Shown piece by piece: positions 24,407 through 32,263 of a stretch of DNA of 33,431 nucleotides. Numbering within the stretch: the first letter of the stretch is position 1; each line of letters opens with the position of its first letter. The DNA is from Streptomyces novaecaesareae (lineage in GTDB: Bacteria > Actinomycetota > Actinomycetes > Streptomycetales > Streptomycetaceae), in contig NZ_JNWQ01000074.1 of assembly GCF_000716875.1 (NCBI RefSeq), forward strand, positions 1-33,431. The letters are read 5' to 3'. Position numbers and translations under genes: made by a program. The notes under the pieces were generated by a model that did not search any database, had not been told where the DNA came from, and worked only from the letters and a program-made list of their open reading frames with translations.

Positions 24407-24631
24407 TCAGCCCCGGTCGGCGGGCTGCACGACGCACACGGCGTTGCCGAGCATGGCGCCGAAGCCGCCGAGCAGCGTGCTGGTGACCGACTTGCAGGCG
24501 GCGACCTCCTGCGGGGTCTTGGGGCCGTTGTTGGTGTTGTCGGCGGCGGCCGCCGACTGGGCGAGGGCGAGCGGCGCGGCGAGCAGCAGGGCACAACAGG
24601 CCGTGGCCAGCGCGGATTTCTTGACGGACAT
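24407..24631 (-). CDS. Small secreted protein, 74 aa, two cysteines
   Basis: This product has a Sec signal peptide (MSVKKSALATACCALLLAAP, cleavage near AAAA/DN at about residue 30). The mature part is about 44 residues with Cys46 (VAACKSVTS) and Cys66 (GNAVCVVQ), which may form one disulfide, and a short hydrophobic glycine-rich stretch STLLGGFGAMLGNAV between them. I do not recognise a function. It lies directly downstream of the indigoidine synthetase gene on the same strand, 107 bp away. Its ribosome binding site (AAGGGG) is part of the 3' arm of a long hairpin at 24637-24696. An in-frame ATG upstream would lie in that hairpin and break the signal peptide. Confidence 0.72.
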   Translation of the reverse strand: MSVKKSALATACCALLLAAPLALAQSAAAADNTNNGPKTPQEVAACKSVTSTLLGGFGAMLGNAVCVVQPADRG

Positions 24632-24636
24632 GGGAA

Positions 24637-24696
24637 AGCCCCTTCGGTTCAGGACGGGTTCGGCCGAAAGCCGAGCCATCCCTATCCGAAGGGGCT
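24637..24696 (-). promoter_or_regulatory. Long hairpin holding the ribosome binding site of the 74-aa gene
   Basis: On the minus strand, AGCCCCTTCGG (complement of 24686-24696) pairs perfectly with CCGAAGGGGCT (complement of 24637-24647). Inside, AGGG/TCCT and TCGGC/GCCGA add further pairs around a TTTCG loop, about 22 bp in all. TTTCCC and the ATG follow directly. The AAGGGG ribosome binding site is within the 3' arm. The structure could terminate transcripts from the synthetase gene, occlude translation of the small gene, or both. Confidence 0.7.
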
Positions 24697-24738
24697 CCCC
24701 CGCTCACGGATCCTGGGCCATCCGTGAGCGTGTCCGCC

Positions 24739-27700
24739 TCAGCGGCCCGGGCCGGTCGTCTCGGCGCCCATCCGCTCCAGCGCCCGTATCGCGGCGGCGA
24801 GTTCGACGACCCCGTGCTCCTTCAGCACCCCGTAGTGGTCCACGGTCAGGTCGACCACGGCGGGCGGGGCCGCGGAGTAGCCGCTGCTGCCCTCGATGAA
24901 GGAGTAGTCGTCGCCCGCGGCCTTGAAGATGGTCACCGGCGCCGCCAGCCGCCGCTCGGCGAGTTCGCGGAAGCTGTACTCGAACTCGTAGGTCTCGCCG
25001 ACGATTCCGGTGATCCGGCGGATCAGCTCCTCGTCCAGGTCGGGCAGCATCCGGTGCACGGAGGCGACGAAGGTGGCCTCGTCGGACGTCTCGGCCAGGC
25101 AGCGCTCCAGCTCGGGGCCGCGGATCCGGCCGGTGAACACCCCGAACAGGATGGTCACGTACCCGGGGTTGGCGTACGAGGCCTCCCGGCCCCACTGGCG
25201 GCCGTCGGCCCGGCGCACCTCGGGGTTGCCGGGGCAGATCAGCAGCAGCCGCTCCACCCACCGGCCGGCCTGCTCCAGCTGCCAGGCCGCCTCGAAGGCG
25301 ACGCGGGCGCCGAAGGAGAAGCCCCACAGCGTGTACGGGCCCTCGGGCTGCACCCGGAGCAGTTCGGCGACGTCGGCGGCGGCCGTCTCCCGGATGGTCG
25401 GGTACGGCGTCTCGCCCTCGTTGATGCCGTGCGCCTGGATGCCGTAGAACGCGCGCCCCCGGCTCGCCTCCCGGCCGAGCAGCCGCAGGTTCATCGGGTA
25501 GCCGCCCAGCCCGGGCCAGCAGAACACCGGCCGGCCCTGGTCCCCCGGGCTCAGCGGTATCAGCCGCGAGGAGGCGTCGGCACCGCCGCCCTGCGCCCGC
25601 TCGATGCGGGCGGCCAGGTCGCCCAGTCGCGGGCACTCGAACAGCACCTGCAGCGGCAGCGACACGTCGAACTCGCGGTTGATCCGGTGGACCAGCGCGA
25701 CGGCGATCAGCGAGTTGCCGCCGACGGCGAAGAACTCGTCCGCGACCGACACGTCCTCGTACTTCAGCGCCTGCCCCCAGGCCTCGGCCAGCCACCGCTC
25801 GTGCTCGGTGCTCGGCGCGACGTACGCGCTGCGGACGTCGGCCGTGCGGACGGCCTCGGAGGCGGCGAGGGCCTTGAGGTCGACCTTGCCGTTCGCGGTG
25901 AGCGGCAGGGCGTCCACGACCAGCACCCGGTTGGGGAGCATGTAGTCGGGCAGCAGGTTGCCCAGTTCGTCCTTGATGATCTCGGCCGGGCCCTTCATGT
26001 GGACGGTGTCCTCGTGCATGCCCTCGCTGCGGATCTGCTCCTCGCTCACCCTGCCGCCGAGGAAGAAGTACGACGGGCCGGTGGCGATGCCGCGGTCGGC
26101 GAGGATCTCGTCGATGCGGCGCGAAGCGGGCAGCGGGTGGCCGGACTTGGAGCTGTAGCCGGAGGACATGAAGCCCAGGCCCAGGCCGTTGCGCTGCAGG
26201 TGGTGCAGCTCGGTGCCGAGCGCGATGTACGCCAGCCACTCCTCGGGCGCGCGGCTGACGGCGGTGATGCCGAACGCGGCCCGGGCGTGGACGGACTGGT
26301 TGATCGCGATCACGTGCCGGGGCTCCACCACCTTCTCCGAGACGTGCGTCAGCTCGCCGTCGGCGTACCGGTAGAGGCCGCCCGGCAGGCCGTCCACCCG
26401 GCCCTCGTGGGCCTGGACGTACAGCTCGGTGGTCCCGGCCCGGGCCGCGCCGGCGTTGCGGACGACGGCGAAGGCGCCCAGGTAGTGGTCCTCCTCGGCG
26501 ACGTCCAGCCGGTCCTTGACCGCCGGGTCGGGGCCGAGCGGGCGCACGTCCAGCCCGTACTCGGGCAGCACCTCCTCGAAGACGCCCAGCATGTGGCCGG
26601 TCTCGAACTCCAGCACCTCGCGGATGTTGTTCCTGTACACCGGCTCGATGGCGCCGTGCTTGCCGGAGAAGTGCAGCGTCAGGTACGCCTCCTCGCAGGG
26701 CTCGGCGGGCCCGATCCGGATCAGGCTGTGCTCGACCGGGTGGTAGTAGTACAGCCCGGCCGCGAGCCCGTCCAGGCCGCCGGTCTCCAGGTACAGCTGG
26801 GTCGCGTACAGCGCGCCGGGTGAGGCGTAGGCGTACTTGGGCAGCAGCCGCTCCTCGCTGTGGAACTGGCCGAACCACCGCAGGACGCGGCCGAGTTCGG
26901 GGAAGCTCAGCAGCGCCAGCTCGCGGCCGAAGGGGCCGGCGGGCCGGGGGGCGAGCAGCGCGGTGAGGTCGTCGCGGGTGACCGGGCCGCCGTCGTAGAA
27001 GCGGTAGGTCTTGCGGGCGAAGGTCTCCCGGCGCTGGGCCTCGGTCTCGTGCCGGCCCGGCAGCTCGACCCGCTCGCGGCCGGCCGGCTGCGCCAGGTCG
27101 CGGACGCCCGGGTCCGACAGCTGGGCCTTGACCTGCAGCTTGCTGGCCTTGGACTGGTGGTGGCCGCCGTGGTTGCCCTGGTCCATCAGGGCGGCCTCGC
27201 GCGGGTTGAGCTCGACGCAGGCGACCAGGTTCGGGTGGCCGGTGCGCTCGTCCCCGGTGACGATCGCGGCGGAGCGGCGCACCCAGGTGTGCTCCTCGAT
27301 CGCGCGGGCGATCTCGTCCAGCTCGACCCGGTAGCCGCGCAGCTTGACCTGGTTGTCGGCCCGGCCGGCGAACTGGATGGTGCCGTCGGCGTTCCACTGC
27401 GCGAGGTCGCCGGTGCGGTACAGCCGCTCGGCGGGCGCGAACGGGGACGGGACGAACCGCTCCTCGGTCAGCTCCGGCCGGTGCAGGTAGCCGCGGGCCA
27501 GCTGCACACCGCCGATGTACAGCTCGCCGACGCCGCCGGCGCCGACCGGCACCCGGTCCTCGTCCAGGATGTAGCACTGGGTGTTGTCGACGGGCCGGCC
27601 GATCGGCACCGAGCCGGCGCCGCCGCCCAGCTCGGCCGGGTCGACCACGTGCGCGGTGGCGTTGATGGTGCACTCGGTCGGGCCGTACAGGTTGACCAGC

Positions 27701-28635
27701 GAGGCCGCGGGCAGGGCCTCGCCCAGGGTGCGGGCGAGCCGCCGGGACAGCGCCTCGCCGCCGGAGAAGACCCGGGTCAGGCTGGTGCAGTCGGTGAAGC
27801 CCTCGGTGTCCAGCAGCGCCCGGAGCAGGGTCGGCACGCACTGCAGGGCGGTCACCCCGTGCCGCCGTACGGCCGCGACCAGCGCCTCCGGGTCGCGGTA
27901 GAGGCCGGGCGTGCCGGCCACCACGCGGGCGCCGACGGCCGGGGCGAGGATCTCCCACTGGGCGGCGTCGAAGCTCATCGGGGTCTTCTGCAGCACGGTG
28001 ACCTCGGGGTCGAGGTGCCCGGCGTCGAACATCCAGCGCAACTGGGAGACCACCGCGCGGTGCTCGATCATCACGCCCTTGGGGCGGCCGGTGCTGCCGG
28101 AGGTGTAGATCACGTAGGCCAGCGACTCCGGCTCGGCGCCGTCCTCGGCACCGTCCGCGGCCACCGGGTGCGCCGTCCGCGGCGCGTCCTCGAAGGTGAC
28201 GATCGCGGTCCCGGCCGGGGCCAGCGCGGCCAGCCGCTCGCGCAGGTGCTCCTGGGTGAGCACGATCCGGGTACCGCTGTCCTCGATCATGTAGCGGAGC
28301 CGGTCCTCGGGGTACTCGGGCGACAGCGGCAGGTAGCCGGCCCCGGCGTACAGGACGCCCCAGGCCCCGGCGACCAGCTCCACGGACGGCTCGACGTACA
28401 GGCCGACGCAGGTGTCCGCGCCGGCGCCCAGCCCGCGCAGGTGCGCGGCCAGCCGGCGGGCGGTCTCGGACAGCTCCAGGAAGGTGAGGCCCGCGCCCTC
28501 GCCGATGACGGCCGCGGAGACCGGCCGGGCGCGCACCTGCCGGTCGAGCAGGCCGGTGAGTGCGGTGCCGACCGGGGCGCGGCGGGCGTGCGGGACGACG
28601 GGGGCGGCGGCGGAGACGGACGGGTCGATGCGCAT
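24739..28635 (-). CDS. Indigoidine synthetase-type single-module NRPS (A-Ox-A-T-TE)
   Basis: This 1298-residue synthetase has the layout of BpsA/IndC, which oxidise and dimerise two L-glutamines to the blue pigment indigoidine. The adenylation domain spans about 50-480 (TSGSTGRPKG 178-187, NLYGPTE 315-321, YRTGD 406-410, GRADNQVKLRGYRVELDEI 424-442). A flavin-dependent oxidase domain is inserted at about 490-880 (ARKTYRFYDGG, YYYHPVEHSLIRIG, GLGFMSSGYSSKSG). The A10 motif TANGKVDL is at 913-920, the carrier protein has Ser975 in GGNSLIAVAL, and the thioesterase has Ser1107 in GFSFGA and His1267. BpsA is about 1280 residues, so it appears complete. The ATG is the complement of 28633-28635, with GAAGG about 10 nt upstream. 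No phosphopantetheinyl transferase, indA or indB homologue is in the window. Confidence 0.92.
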   Translation of the reverse strand: MRIDPSVSAAAPVVPHARRAPVGTALTGLLDRQVRARPVSAAVIGEGAGLTFLELSETARRLAAHLRGLGAGADTCVGLYVEPSVELVAGAWGVLYAGAGYLPLSPEYPEDRLRYMIEDSGTRIVLTQEHLRERLAALAPAGTAIVTFEDAPRTAHPVAADGAEDGAEPESLAYVIYTSGSTGRPKGVMIEHRAVVSQLRWMFDAGHLDPEVTVLQKTPMSFDAAQWEILAPAVGARVVAGTPGLYRDPEALVAAVRRHGVTALQCVPTLLRALLDTEGFTDCTSLTRVFSGGEALSRRLARTLGEALPAASLVNLYGPTECTINATAHVVDPAELGGGAGSVPIGRPVDNTQCYILDEDRVPVGAGGVGELYIGGVQLARGYLHRPELTEERFVPSPFAPAERLYRTGDLAQWNADGTIQFAGRADNQVKLRGYRVELDEIARAIEEHTWVRRSAAIVTGDERTGHPNLVACVELNPREAALMDQGNHGGHHQSKASKLQVKAQLSDPGVRDLAQPAGRERVELPGRHETEAQRRETFARKTYRFYDGGPVTRDDLTALLAPRPAGPFGRELALLSFPELGRVLRWFGQFHSEERLLPKYAYASPGALYATQLYLETGGLDGLAAGLYYYHPVEHSLIRIGPAEPCEEAYLTLHFSGKHGAIEPVYRNNIREVLEFETGHMLGVFEEVLPEYGLDVRPLGPDPAVKDRLDVAEEDHYLGAFAVVRNAGAARAGTTELYVQAHEGRVDGLPGGLYRYADGELTHVSEKVVEPRHVIAINQSVHARAAFGITAVSRAPEEWLAYIALGTELHHLQRNGLGLGFMSSGYSSKSGHPLPASRRIDEILADRGIATGPSYFFLGGRVSEEQIRSEGMHEDTVHMKGPAEIIKDELGNLLPDYMLPNRVLVVDALPLTANGKVDLKALAASEAVRTADVRSAYVAPSTEHERWLAEAWGQALKYEDVSVADEFFAVGGNSLIAVALVHRINREFDVSLPLQVLFECPRLGDLAARIERAQGGGADASSRLIPLSPGDQGRPVFCWPGLGGYPMNLRLLGREASRGRAFYGIQAHGINEGETPYPTIRETAAADVAELLRVQPEGPYTLWGFSFGARVAFEAAWQLEQAGRWVERLLLICPGNPEVRRADGRQWGREASYANPGYVTILFGVFTGRIRGPELERCLAETSDEATFVASVHRMLPDLDEELIRRITGIVGETYEFEYSFRELAERRLAAPVTIFKAAGDDYSFIEGSSGYSAAPPAVVDLTVDHYGVLKEHGVVELAAAIRALERMGAETTGPGR

Positions 28636-28778
28636 GGGAAGTGCCTTCGGTGCGTTGACGGGTGGGGCCCCGGCGGCCTGCTCACCAGGAGCGCCGGGTA
28701 CGGGATCCACCGTCGGCCGCCCGCTGTCCCACCCGCATGAGGCACCGGTCTGGACCTCTTCCGGTCGCGTCCCGGAAT

Positions 28779-28797
28779 CCGGGGCGCTCCGCCCCGG
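28779..28797. promoter_or_regulatory. Perfect 8-bp inverted repeat upstream of the synthetase
   Basis: CCGGGGCG-CTC-CGCCCCGG lies in the 266-bp region between the divergent synthetase and GNAT genes, within GC-rich DNA that also repeats CCCCGGCCC. It is a candidate operator, but such GC-rich repeats can arise by chance. Confidence 0.35.
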
Positions 28798-28901
28798 CCC
28801 GTCCCCGGCCCGGCCCCGGCCCGTCCCGGGCGTGTCCCGGGCATTCGGCCGTTCACGATCACGTAACCGAGCGGAAGCGCAGCGTCGGTAGCGTCGGTGC
28901 C

Positions 28902-29600
28902 ATGACGGCATCACGCACTCGCCCCGAACGGCTCTGGCACCGACCCTTCCGCAGGTCGGACCGCAGGTGCGCGGCGCCCGACGGCCAGGCCACCCGGCTG
29001 CCCGCGCTCACCGGCGGCCCGTACCGGAGCGCCCGGCCGCACCCGCCGTCCCTGCGCCCGGCCGGCCCGGCGCCGCAGGCCCCGTCCCGGCTGTCCCTGC
29101 CGGACGGGACCGAGGTGCTGCTGCGTCCGGCCGGCCCGGCCGACAAGGCGGCGGCCCTGGCGATGCACGGCCGCTGCTCCCCCGCCGCCCTGCGGCTGCG
29201 CTACCACGGCCCGGTCCGCGACGCCGACCGCCACCTCGACCACCTGCTGGACCCCCGGCACGGCCGCAGCCTGGCCGTGGTCGCCCCGGACGGGCGGATC
29301 CTCGCGCTCGGCCACCTGATGTGGGACGACGGCGAGGCCGAGCTGGCCGTACTGGTCGAGGACGCCTGGCAGCGGCGCGGCCTGGGGGTGGCCCTGCTGC
29401 GGCGGCTGTCGGCGACGGCCCGGGCAGCCGGCATCGGGACGGTGTACGCGCTGACGCACGCCGCCAACACCGGTCTGATCACCGCGATGCGCCGGCTGGC
29501 CGCGCCACTGGACTTCAGCACCGAGGGCGGCACCCTGGTGATCACCGCCTCCCTGGGCATCGAGGAGCCGGCCGCCCACGCCCACCGTCCGGGCCGCTGA
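28902..29600 (+). CDS. GNAT family N-acetyltransferase
   Basis: This 232-residue protein has a Pro/Arg-rich N-terminal extension (about 65 residues) and one GNAT domain. The domain begins RLSLPDGTEVLLRPAGPADK and carries the acetyl-CoA-binding motif AELAVLVEDAWQRRGLGVAL, with Q/R-x-x-G-x-G as QRRGLG, then LLRRLSATARAAG and LTHAANTGLITAMRRLAA. Similar domains occur in actinobacterial protein or small-molecule acetyltransferases; the target is unknown. ATG 28902 has no clear ribosome binding site. TAGCGT at 28889-28894 would put the transcription start at or near the ATG, so it may be leaderless. It diverges from the indigoidine synthetase. Confidence 0.8.
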   Translation: MTASRTRPERLWHRPFRRSDRRCAAPDGQATRLPALTGGPYRSARPHPPSLRPAGPAPQAPSRLSLPDGTEVLLRPAGPADKAAALAMHGRCSPAALRLRYHGPVRDADRHLDHLLDPRHGRSLAVVAPDGRILALGHLMWDDGEAELAVLVEDAWQRRGLGVALLRRLSATARAAGIGTVYALTHAANTGLITAMRRLAAPLDFSTEGGTLVITASLGIEEPAAHAHRPGR

Positions 29601-29873
29601 TCATTTCTTCACCAGATCCTTACGGGGCGCCTCGGGAGCCCGGCGGAGGCGGTGGGCGTCCTGAAGCGGTAGGCGGGCCCCCCTTGGGCTCCGTCCGTAC
29701 ACGGCTCGCCTTGACGGAACGTCAGAAGCCCTCGCCATCGCGTCACAGCAGGCGGCACGGGGTCCGGTTCGTCCGGTCGGGCGACGGAGTCGGTAGGCTG
29801 ACCCCCGTCCCCGCCGCCCGACGGCCCGTTGTCCGGACCCGGGTGGTGCCGCAGCAAGGAGGAACCACTGAGC

Positions 29874-31136
29874 ATGGCAGGCACCGAATCGGAGCCCACA
29901 GGCGCACGCGACGCCTCGCTGCCGGCCCGCGCCAAGATCGCGGTCACGGCCGGCCGGGTCGCCGCCGCCGTGTCGCGCAAGGCCGGACGCGGGAGCGGCT
30001 CGGTGATCGGCGGCAAGGTCGCCCTCAAGCTCGACCCCGACCTGCTGGCCACCCTCGCCGACCACCTCGACGTCGTCCTGGTCAGCGCGACCAACGGCAA
30101 GACCACCACCACCCGCCTGATCGCCGAGGCGCTGCGCGCCGCCGGCCCGGTGGTGTCCAACGCCCTGGGCGCCAACATGCCGGCCGGCATCACGTCCGCC
30201 CTGGCGGGCGGCACGGACGCCCGCTTCGGCGTGATCGAGGTCGACGAGAAGTACCTGGCGATGGTCGCCCGCGACACCCGCCCCAAGGCGATCGCCCTGC
30301 TCAACCTCTCCCGCGACCAGCTCGACCGCGCCGCCGAGACCCGGATGATGGCCGAGAAGTGGCGCGAGGGTCTGCAGAACACCGAGGCCGTGGTCATCGC
30401 CAACGCCGACGACCCGCTGGTGACCTGGGCCGCCTCCTCCTGCAAGAAGGTGGTCTGGGTGGCCGCCGGGCAGGCCTGGAAGGAGGACGCCTGGTCCTGC
30501 CCCGCCTGCGGCGGTGTGATGCAGCGCCCCGGCGACGACTGGTTCTGCCAGGACTGCGGCTTCCGTCGCCCCAACCCGCACTGGGCCCTCCAGGGCACCC
30601 ACGTGATCGACCCGCAGCGCGGCGCCTGGCCGATCCAGCTGCAGCTGCCCGGCCGGGCCAACCTGGCCAACGCCACCAGCTCGGCCGCCGTCGCCGCCGT
30701 GTTCGGCGTCTCCCCGCAGGTCGCCCTGGAGCGGATGCGCTCGGTGGCCGCCGTGGCCGGCCGCTACGACGTGGTCCAGTACCAGGGCCGGGACATCCGG
30801 CTGCTGCTGGCCAAGAACCCGGCCGGCTGGCTGGAGACCTTCTCGCTGATCGACGGCCCGCCCGCCCCGGTGATCCTCTCCGTCAACGCCCTCGACGCCG
30901 ACGGCACCGACACCTCCTGGCTGTGGGACGTCGACTACGAGCGCCTCGCCGGGCACCCGGTCTTCGTGATGGGCCAGCGCAAGCTGGACCTGGCCGTCCG
31001 CCTGGAGGTCGCCGGGCTCCAGTTCCACGTGGTGGACACGCTGGAGCAGGCCGTCCGGATGGCCCCGCCCGGCCGGATCGAGGCCATCGCCAACTACACC
31101 GCCTTCCAGCAGCTGCGGAAGGTCGTGGCCGGCTGA
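29874..31136 (+). CDS. murT: Lipid II isoglutaminyl synthase subunit MurT
   Basis: This 420-residue Mur-ligase-like protein forms a complex with GatD that amidates the alpha-carboxyl of D-glutamate in lipid II. It shows the ATP-binding ATNGKTTTT (72-80), NALGANMPAGITSAL, LLNLSRDQLDR and ANADDP. The four-cysteine zinc ribbon specific to MurT is present (CPACGG at 209-214 and CQDCG at 225-229). The C-terminal DUF1727 region is recognisable (SWLWDVDYERL, RKLDLAVRLEVAG, ANYTAFQQLR). ATG 29874 has AAGGAGG at 29857-29863. gatD begins 46 bp after the stop, so the pair is surely an operon. Cell-wall crosslinking in actinobacteria often depends on this modification. Confidence 0.95.
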   Translation: MAGTESEPTGARDASLPARAKIAVTAGRVAAAVSRKAGRGSGSVIGGKVALKLDPDLLATLADHLDVVLVSATNGKTTTTRLIAEALRAAGPVVSNALGANMPAGITSALAGGTDARFGVIEVDEKYLAMVARDTRPKAIALLNLSRDQLDRAAETRMMAEKWREGLQNTEAVVIANADDPLVTWAASSCKKVVWVAAGQAWKEDAWSCPACGGVMQRPGDDWFCQDCGFRRPNPHWALQGTHVIDPQRGAWPIQLQLPGRANLANATSSAAVAAVFGVSPQVALERMRSVAAVAGRYDVVQYQGRDIRLLLAKNPAGWLETFSLIDGPPAPVILSVNALDADGTDTSWLWDVDYERLAGHPVFVMGQRKLDLAVRLEVAGLQFHVVDTLEQAVRMAPPGRIEAIANYTAFQQLRKVVAG

Positions 31137-31182
31137 TGCCGCGCCCGCACTCCCACCTTTACGTGACGGAAGGCCTTCGAGG

Positions 31183-31911
31183 ATGAGTGAGAGCAGCCTG
31201 CGCGTGGTCTGGGTCTACCCGGACCTGCTCAGCACCTACGGCGACCGCGGCAACGCCCTGGTCGTGGAGCGCCGGGCCCGCCAGCGCCGTCTCAACGTGA
31301 CCCGGATCGACGTCCGCTCCGACCAGGCGATCCCCACCAGCGGCGACATCTACCTGATCGGCGGCGGCGAGGACCGCCCGCAGCGGCTGGCCGCCGAGCG
31401 GCTGCGCGCCGACAGCGGCCTGGTGCGGGCCGCCGAGAACGGCGCGATCATCTTCGGCGTCTGCGCCGGCTTCCAGATCATGGGCCACGAGTTCGTCAAC
31501 GACCTCGGCGAGCGCGAGCCCGGCCTGGGCCTGCTGGACGTCTGGACCACCCGCGGCGAGGGTGCCCGCTGCGTCGGCGACGTGCTGGCCGACATCGACC
31601 CGCAGCTCGGCCTGCCCCAGCTGACCGGCTTCGAGAACCACCAGGGCGTCACCCACCTCGGCCAGGGCGTCAAGCCGTTCGCGACCGTGCAGGTCGGCAA
31701 CGGCAACGGCACCGGCGACGGAACCGAGGGCGCCTGGCGGGACACCGTCTTCGGCACCTACATGCACGGCCCGGTGCTGGCCCGCAACCCCGCCGTGGCC
31801 GACCTGCTGATCAGGCTGGCGCTGGACGTCAACGCCCTGCCGCCGGCCGACACCACCTGGTACGACGCGCTGCGCGCCGAGCGCATCGACGCCACGACGC
31901 GCCCCCAGTAG
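31183..31911 (+). CDS. gatD: Lipid II isoglutaminyl synthase glutaminase subunit GatD
   Basis: This 242-residue class I glutamine amidotransferase of the CobB/CobQ type supplies ammonia to MurT. The nucleophile is Cys94 in FGVCAGFQIMGHEF, and the catalytic His195 is in TYMHGPVL. The N-terminus VVWVYPDLLSTYGDRGNALV and the substrate region GFENHQGVTHLG are typical. Cys94 has the same number as in staphylococcal GatD, as far as I recall. The ATG at 31183 follows GAGG by one base, and GGAAGG at 31168-31173 is the more usual distance. It is co-transcribed with murT and followed by a strong hairpin. Confidence 0.95.
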   Translation: MSESSLRVVWVYPDLLSTYGDRGNALVVERRARQRRLNVTRIDVRSDQAIPTSGDIYLIGGGEDRPQRLAAERLRADSGLVRAAENGAIIFGVCAGFQIMGHEFVNDLGEREPGLGLLDVWTTRGEGARCVGDVLADIDPQLGLPQLTGFENHQGVTHLGQGVKPFATVQVGNGNGTGDGTEGAWRDTVFGTYMHGPVLARNPAVADLLIRLALDVNALPPADTTWYDALRAERIDATTRPQ

Positions 31912-31927
31912 TACATCCGTACGCCCC

Positions 31928-31958
31928 GGCCGGGTGCCCGCGATGCGGTCACCCGGCC
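31928..31958 (+). terminator. Terminator of the murT-gatD operon
   Basis: GGCCGGGTG (31928-31936) pairs with CACCCGGCC (31950-31958). Inside, CCGC/GCGG around GAT adds 4 bp after a single C/T mismatch. It begins 17 bp after the gatD stop. Confidence 0.75.
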
Positions 31959-32263
31959 CGCGGGCGGCCCCGGACGTACGACAATGGGGCTGCCTACTGC
32001 ACACCCTCCTCGGCAGCAGGCTGCACTTCCGCGCGGGGGCGCCGACGGCGCCGCTCCCGCGTCGGCTCCTGCCCGGCCGGACCAGGGGCCGTATGCTCGA
32101 CACCACGGTCGGTTTCGGACGTTCTGTCCGGATCGACCGGCCCTTCACCCCACGGCCGACTCCCCGCCATTCCGGCGCGGGAGCGCCCCGTCACGGGTGA
32201 CGGCCCGTCGTCCCAGCCTGTAGTCCGGCCGTTCCTCGGTTCTGCTCGGGAGTTGCAAAGCTA
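31959..32263 (+). other. 305-bp leader and promoter region of pfkA
   Basis: No gene is seen in this stretch. It must hold the pfkA promoter: TATGCT at 32092-32097 is a possible -10 but has no clear -35. GGGAG at 32247-32251 is the pfkA ribosome binding site. CGGAC-N5-GTCCG around 32115-32135 is a short inverted repeat of doubtful meaning. Confidence 0.45.

Noticed and set aside
26860..28740. A plus-strand open frame antisense to the synthetase
   Set aside because: Composition is that of an antisense shadow (Gly, Val, Asp, Arg), while the minus strand carries every NRPS motif.
24739..28914. A longer start for the synthetase at 28914
   Set aside because: The extra 93 residues are Arg/Gly/Pro-rich and absent from BpsA-like proteins, and they overlap the divergent GNAT start. 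ATG at 28635 gives the family length.
32115..32135. CGGAC-N5-GTCCG as a pfkA operator
   Set aside because: Five-base arms in GC-rich DNA are expected by chance and no other support was found.
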